DNA from: an uncultured Acidobacteriota bacterium | GTDB lineage: Bacteria > Acidobacteriota > Terriglobia > Bryobacterales > Bryobacteraceae | Direction of reading: 5' to 3' | Length of the DNA: 64,000 nucleotides | Assembly: GCA_902826685.1 (NCBI GenBank) | Contig: CADEFT010000007.1 | Location: 62,001 to 126,000 of the forward strand | Translations under genes and position numbers: made by a program | Shown here: in pieces, positions 62,164-64,000 of the stretch | How positions within the stretch are numbered: position 1 is the stretch's first letter | Layout of the letters: every line of letters begins with the position of its first letter | The notes under the pieces: generated by a model | Told to the model about the DNA's origin: nothing | The model's input: the letters and a program-made list of their open reading frames with translations, nothing else | The model's database searches: none

Positions 62164-64000
62164 TCAGTCCACGTACAAAAATTCGTTCATGTTGAACAGC
62201 ACCAGGCACAGCCGCTCGAGCGACTTCGCGGCGTCGCCTTCCTTCAGGTAGGCCACCGCCTTGCGGCGTTCCTCTTCACTCGCCGTGCGGCCAAGCGCGA
62301 GCCGCCACGCCGTATCGATCCACTGTTCCGGCGCCTGGTTCCGCACGCGTTCGGCGAACAGGCGCGCCTGCGTCACCGTAAACTCACCGTTCATCAGCGT
62401 CAGCGCCTGCGGAGCGACGGTGGTGGAATCGCGCCGCGGACAGCTTACCGACGTATCCGGCGAATCAAACGTGGTGAACATCGGCAACGGAAACGCACGC
62501 TTCACATAGAGGTAAACGCTGCGGCGATTGTGTTCCTTCGGGTCGAGCGACTCCGGCCATTGATTGCGCGCCCACATGCCGGTGTACTCCTCGGCGGTGA
62601 GCTTGGGAACCACCGGACGGCCGCCCATGGCCGTGTTCAACTGTCCGCTCACCGCGAGCGTCGCGTCGCGCAGCGTTTCCGCCTCCACACGCTGCCGGTT
62701 CATCCGCCACAGGTAGCGGTTGCCCGCGTCAATCCTGCCGTTGGGTTCGTTCCACAGGCCCGACCGCCGGTAAGTTTCCGACATCAGGATCACCTTGTGG
62801 AGTTTCTTCACGCTCCAGCCTTGGCCGGCGAATTCGGAGGCCAGCCAGTCGAGCAGCTCCGGATGCGTGGGTTCCTCGCCCTGGCGTCCGAAATCGCTGG
62901 GAGTCGCCACGATGCCGCGGCCGAAATGCCATTGCCACACGCGATTCGCCATCACGCGCGCGGTCAGCGGATGGCTGGGCCTGGTCAGCCATTCGGCCAA
63001 CGGCTTGCGCCGTGTCTCTCCGGAGATCTCATTCTCCCCGGCCAGCACCTCGGGCAGACCCGGCGACACCTTGTCTCCGGCCGCGCGCCAATCGCCGCGG
63101 CTGGTCATGTGCACGTCGGGAATCAGATCGGCCCGGCCGAGCACCGTCGCCGTCTGCATCACGGGATTGGCCCGCAACGACGCCTCGCCCAGTTCCTTAA
63201 TCAACCGCGCCCGCTCCGCCTGCTCCTGCTCCGTAAAGGGGATATCGGCCGTCTTGCCTTCCGCGTTTTCCCCCAAGCCCGCCTGATTGAACGCCGTCTC
63301 CACCTGCTCGGCCAGCGCGCGCTGCGCGGCGGTACGCTTGTCCGTCGGCAGGTCGTAAGCGGCGAGCGTTTCCGCCGCGAAGCGGGAACGGATCTTGTCC
63401 ACCACCCGCTGCCGCGCCACGCGTTCCAGCCGCCCCACGGCGCCTTTCAAGTCCTCCACGCGCAGCCAGTTGGGATAGCCCGACTTGAACCCGAAAATAT
63501 TGAACTTGCTGACGACCGGAATCTCGCGCTCTTCGCTCGCCGCGAAGACGGCCATCATGCGGTGATAGTCGCGGCTGGTCAACGGATCGAACTTGTGGTT
63601 GTGGCAGCGCGCGCAGCCAAGCGTGAGGCCGAGAAACGCCTCGCCCGTCGTATCCACCACGTCGGTCAACCACTCATAGCGGACCTGCCCGCCAAAGAAA
63701 GCCGCCTCGTGATAGACGGGTCCGATCGTGTAAAGGCCCGTGGCGATACGCGCCTCCAGGTGTTTCTGCTTTTCTTCGGGAACCTTGAAGCCTCCCGAAA
63801 GGTCGAGATTGTCCGGCCAGATCTCATCGCCCGCAATCTGTTCCTGCACGAAGCGGTCATACGGCTTGTCGTCGTTAAACGACTTGATCACGTAGTCGCG
63901 ATAGCGCCAGGCGTTGGGAAAATAGATGTCGGTCTCAAAGCCGCCGGTGTCGGCATAGCGCACCACGTCCAGCCAGTGCCGTCCCCAGCGCTCACCATAT
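62164..64000 (-). CDS. DUF1549/DUF1553-domain protein, 5' end outside the window
   Basis: 612 residues are visible and the 5' part lies beyond the right edge; the frame is open to position 64000 (YGERWGRHWLDVVRYADTGG). A CxxCH motif (LGCARCHNHKFDPLTSRDYH) follows in the DUF1549 part, suggesting a covalent haem or metal site. The DUF1553 part contains MANRVWQWHFGRGIVATPSD and SDFGRQGEEPTHPELLDWLA. C-terminal MNEFLYVD is typical of the family. The pair with DUF1501 probably forms a periplasmic complex; the substrate is unknown. Confidence 0.92.
   Translation of the reverse strand, partial: YGERWGRHWLDVVRYADTGGFETDIYFPNAWRYRDYVIKSFNDDKPYDRFVQEQIAGDEIWPDNLDLSGGFKVPEEKQKHLEARIATGLYTIGPVYHEAAFFGGQVRYEWLTDVVDTTGEAFLGLTLGCARCHNHKFDPLTSRDYHRMMAVFAASEEREIPVVSKFNIFGFKSGYPNWLRVEDLKGAVGRLERVARQRVVDKIRSRFAAETLAAYDLPTDKRTAAQRALAEQVETAFNQAGLGENAEGKTADIPFTEQEQAERARLIKELGEASLRANPVMQTATVLGRADLIPDVHMTSRGDWRAAGDKVSPGLPEVLAGENEISGETRRKPLAEWLTRPSHPLTARVMANRVWQWHFGRGIVATPSDFGRQGEEPTHPELLDWLASEFAGQGWSVKKLHKVILMSETYRRSGLWNEPNGRIDAGNRYLWRMNRQRVEAETLRDATLAVSGQLNTAMGGRPVVPKLTAEEYTGMWARNQWPESLDPKEHNRRSVYLYVKRAFPLPMFTTFDSPDTSVSCPRRDSTTVAPQALTLMNGEFTVTQARLFAERVRNQAPEQWIDTAWRLALGRTASEEERRKAVAYLKEGDAAKSLERLCLVLFNMNEFLYVD

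Overview
The window is GC-rich, gene-dense bacterial chromosome that most resembles an acidobacterium of the Solibacter/Bryobacter type. This is inferred from content, not from a search. The evidence is a DUF1549/DUF1553 + DUF1501 pair, long Ser/Thr kinases carrying the acidobacterial N-terminal leader or fused to PDZ, membrane and TPR parts, ECF sigma factors paired with such kinases, a bacillithiol-type deacetylase (BshB1), and many short-chain dehydrogenases. No phage, CRISPR array, rRNA or complete insertion sequence was seen. One tRNA (Gln, CUG) is present.

Layout, left to right. 1-2289: a minus-strand surface-glycan-like set (deacetylase-like protein, flavoprotein, GT2 glycosyltransferase). 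2290-4671: a sigma54 activator without receiver domain behind a palindrome-rich intergenic region, then a scrambled stretch with an IS256-type transposase relic and duplicated gene ends, then a J-domain/WG-repeat protein. 4780-10881: an SDR, then rpsA with a near-consensus promoter, an HU/IHF-type protein, a HIT protein and a PDZ-membrane-zinc ribbon-kinase fusion. 10878-16435: LigD head-to-head with an arylsulfatase, a MoxR-type ATPase and a cupin XRE regulator. 16546-17169: an ECF sigma factor. 17166-27621: thirteen minus-strand genes with overlaps or gaps of at most 12 bases, mixing housekeeping functions (xseB, ispA, tlyA, nadK) with transport and catabolic genes.

27695-34776: a secreted protein, wrbA, a frameshifted PLP enzyme of the ACC deaminase/D-cysteine desulfhydrase family, a lactate permease, tRNA-Gln, a Gdx/SugE-type exporter with a possible guanidine-II leader, another ECF sigma factor and an inositol-phosphatase-like protein. 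34906-43706: smc with a strong terminator, a small Uma2 and RelE/antitoxin insertion, an epimerase, an adenosine-specific kinase and RNase R. 43710-47267: a hybrid histidine kinase and a site-2 protease with CBS domains. 47421-52535: a seven-gene minus-strand run ending with hslUV at its 5' side. 52582-54958: pfkB-type kinase, rhomboid protease and bshB1. 55187-60384: a two-core PAP2/haloperoxidase, then an ECF sigma factor overlapping a kinase-NTPase-TPR gene. 60381-64000: a DUF4242 protein and the DUF1501/DUF1549 pair, cut by the right edge.

The most unusual signal is not a gene. At three places short copies (about 16-43 bases) of the 3' ends of genes in this window sit in intergenic DNA: 3585-3939, 39258-39282 and 54959-55001. 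At two of them there is also other debris, an IS256 relic and an orphan start codon with a good ribosome-binding site. They look like scars of deletion or recombination. Other items worth checking are the palindromes upstream of the sigma54 activator, the one-base frameshift in the PLP enzyme, the Gdx leader and the two-core PAP2 protein.
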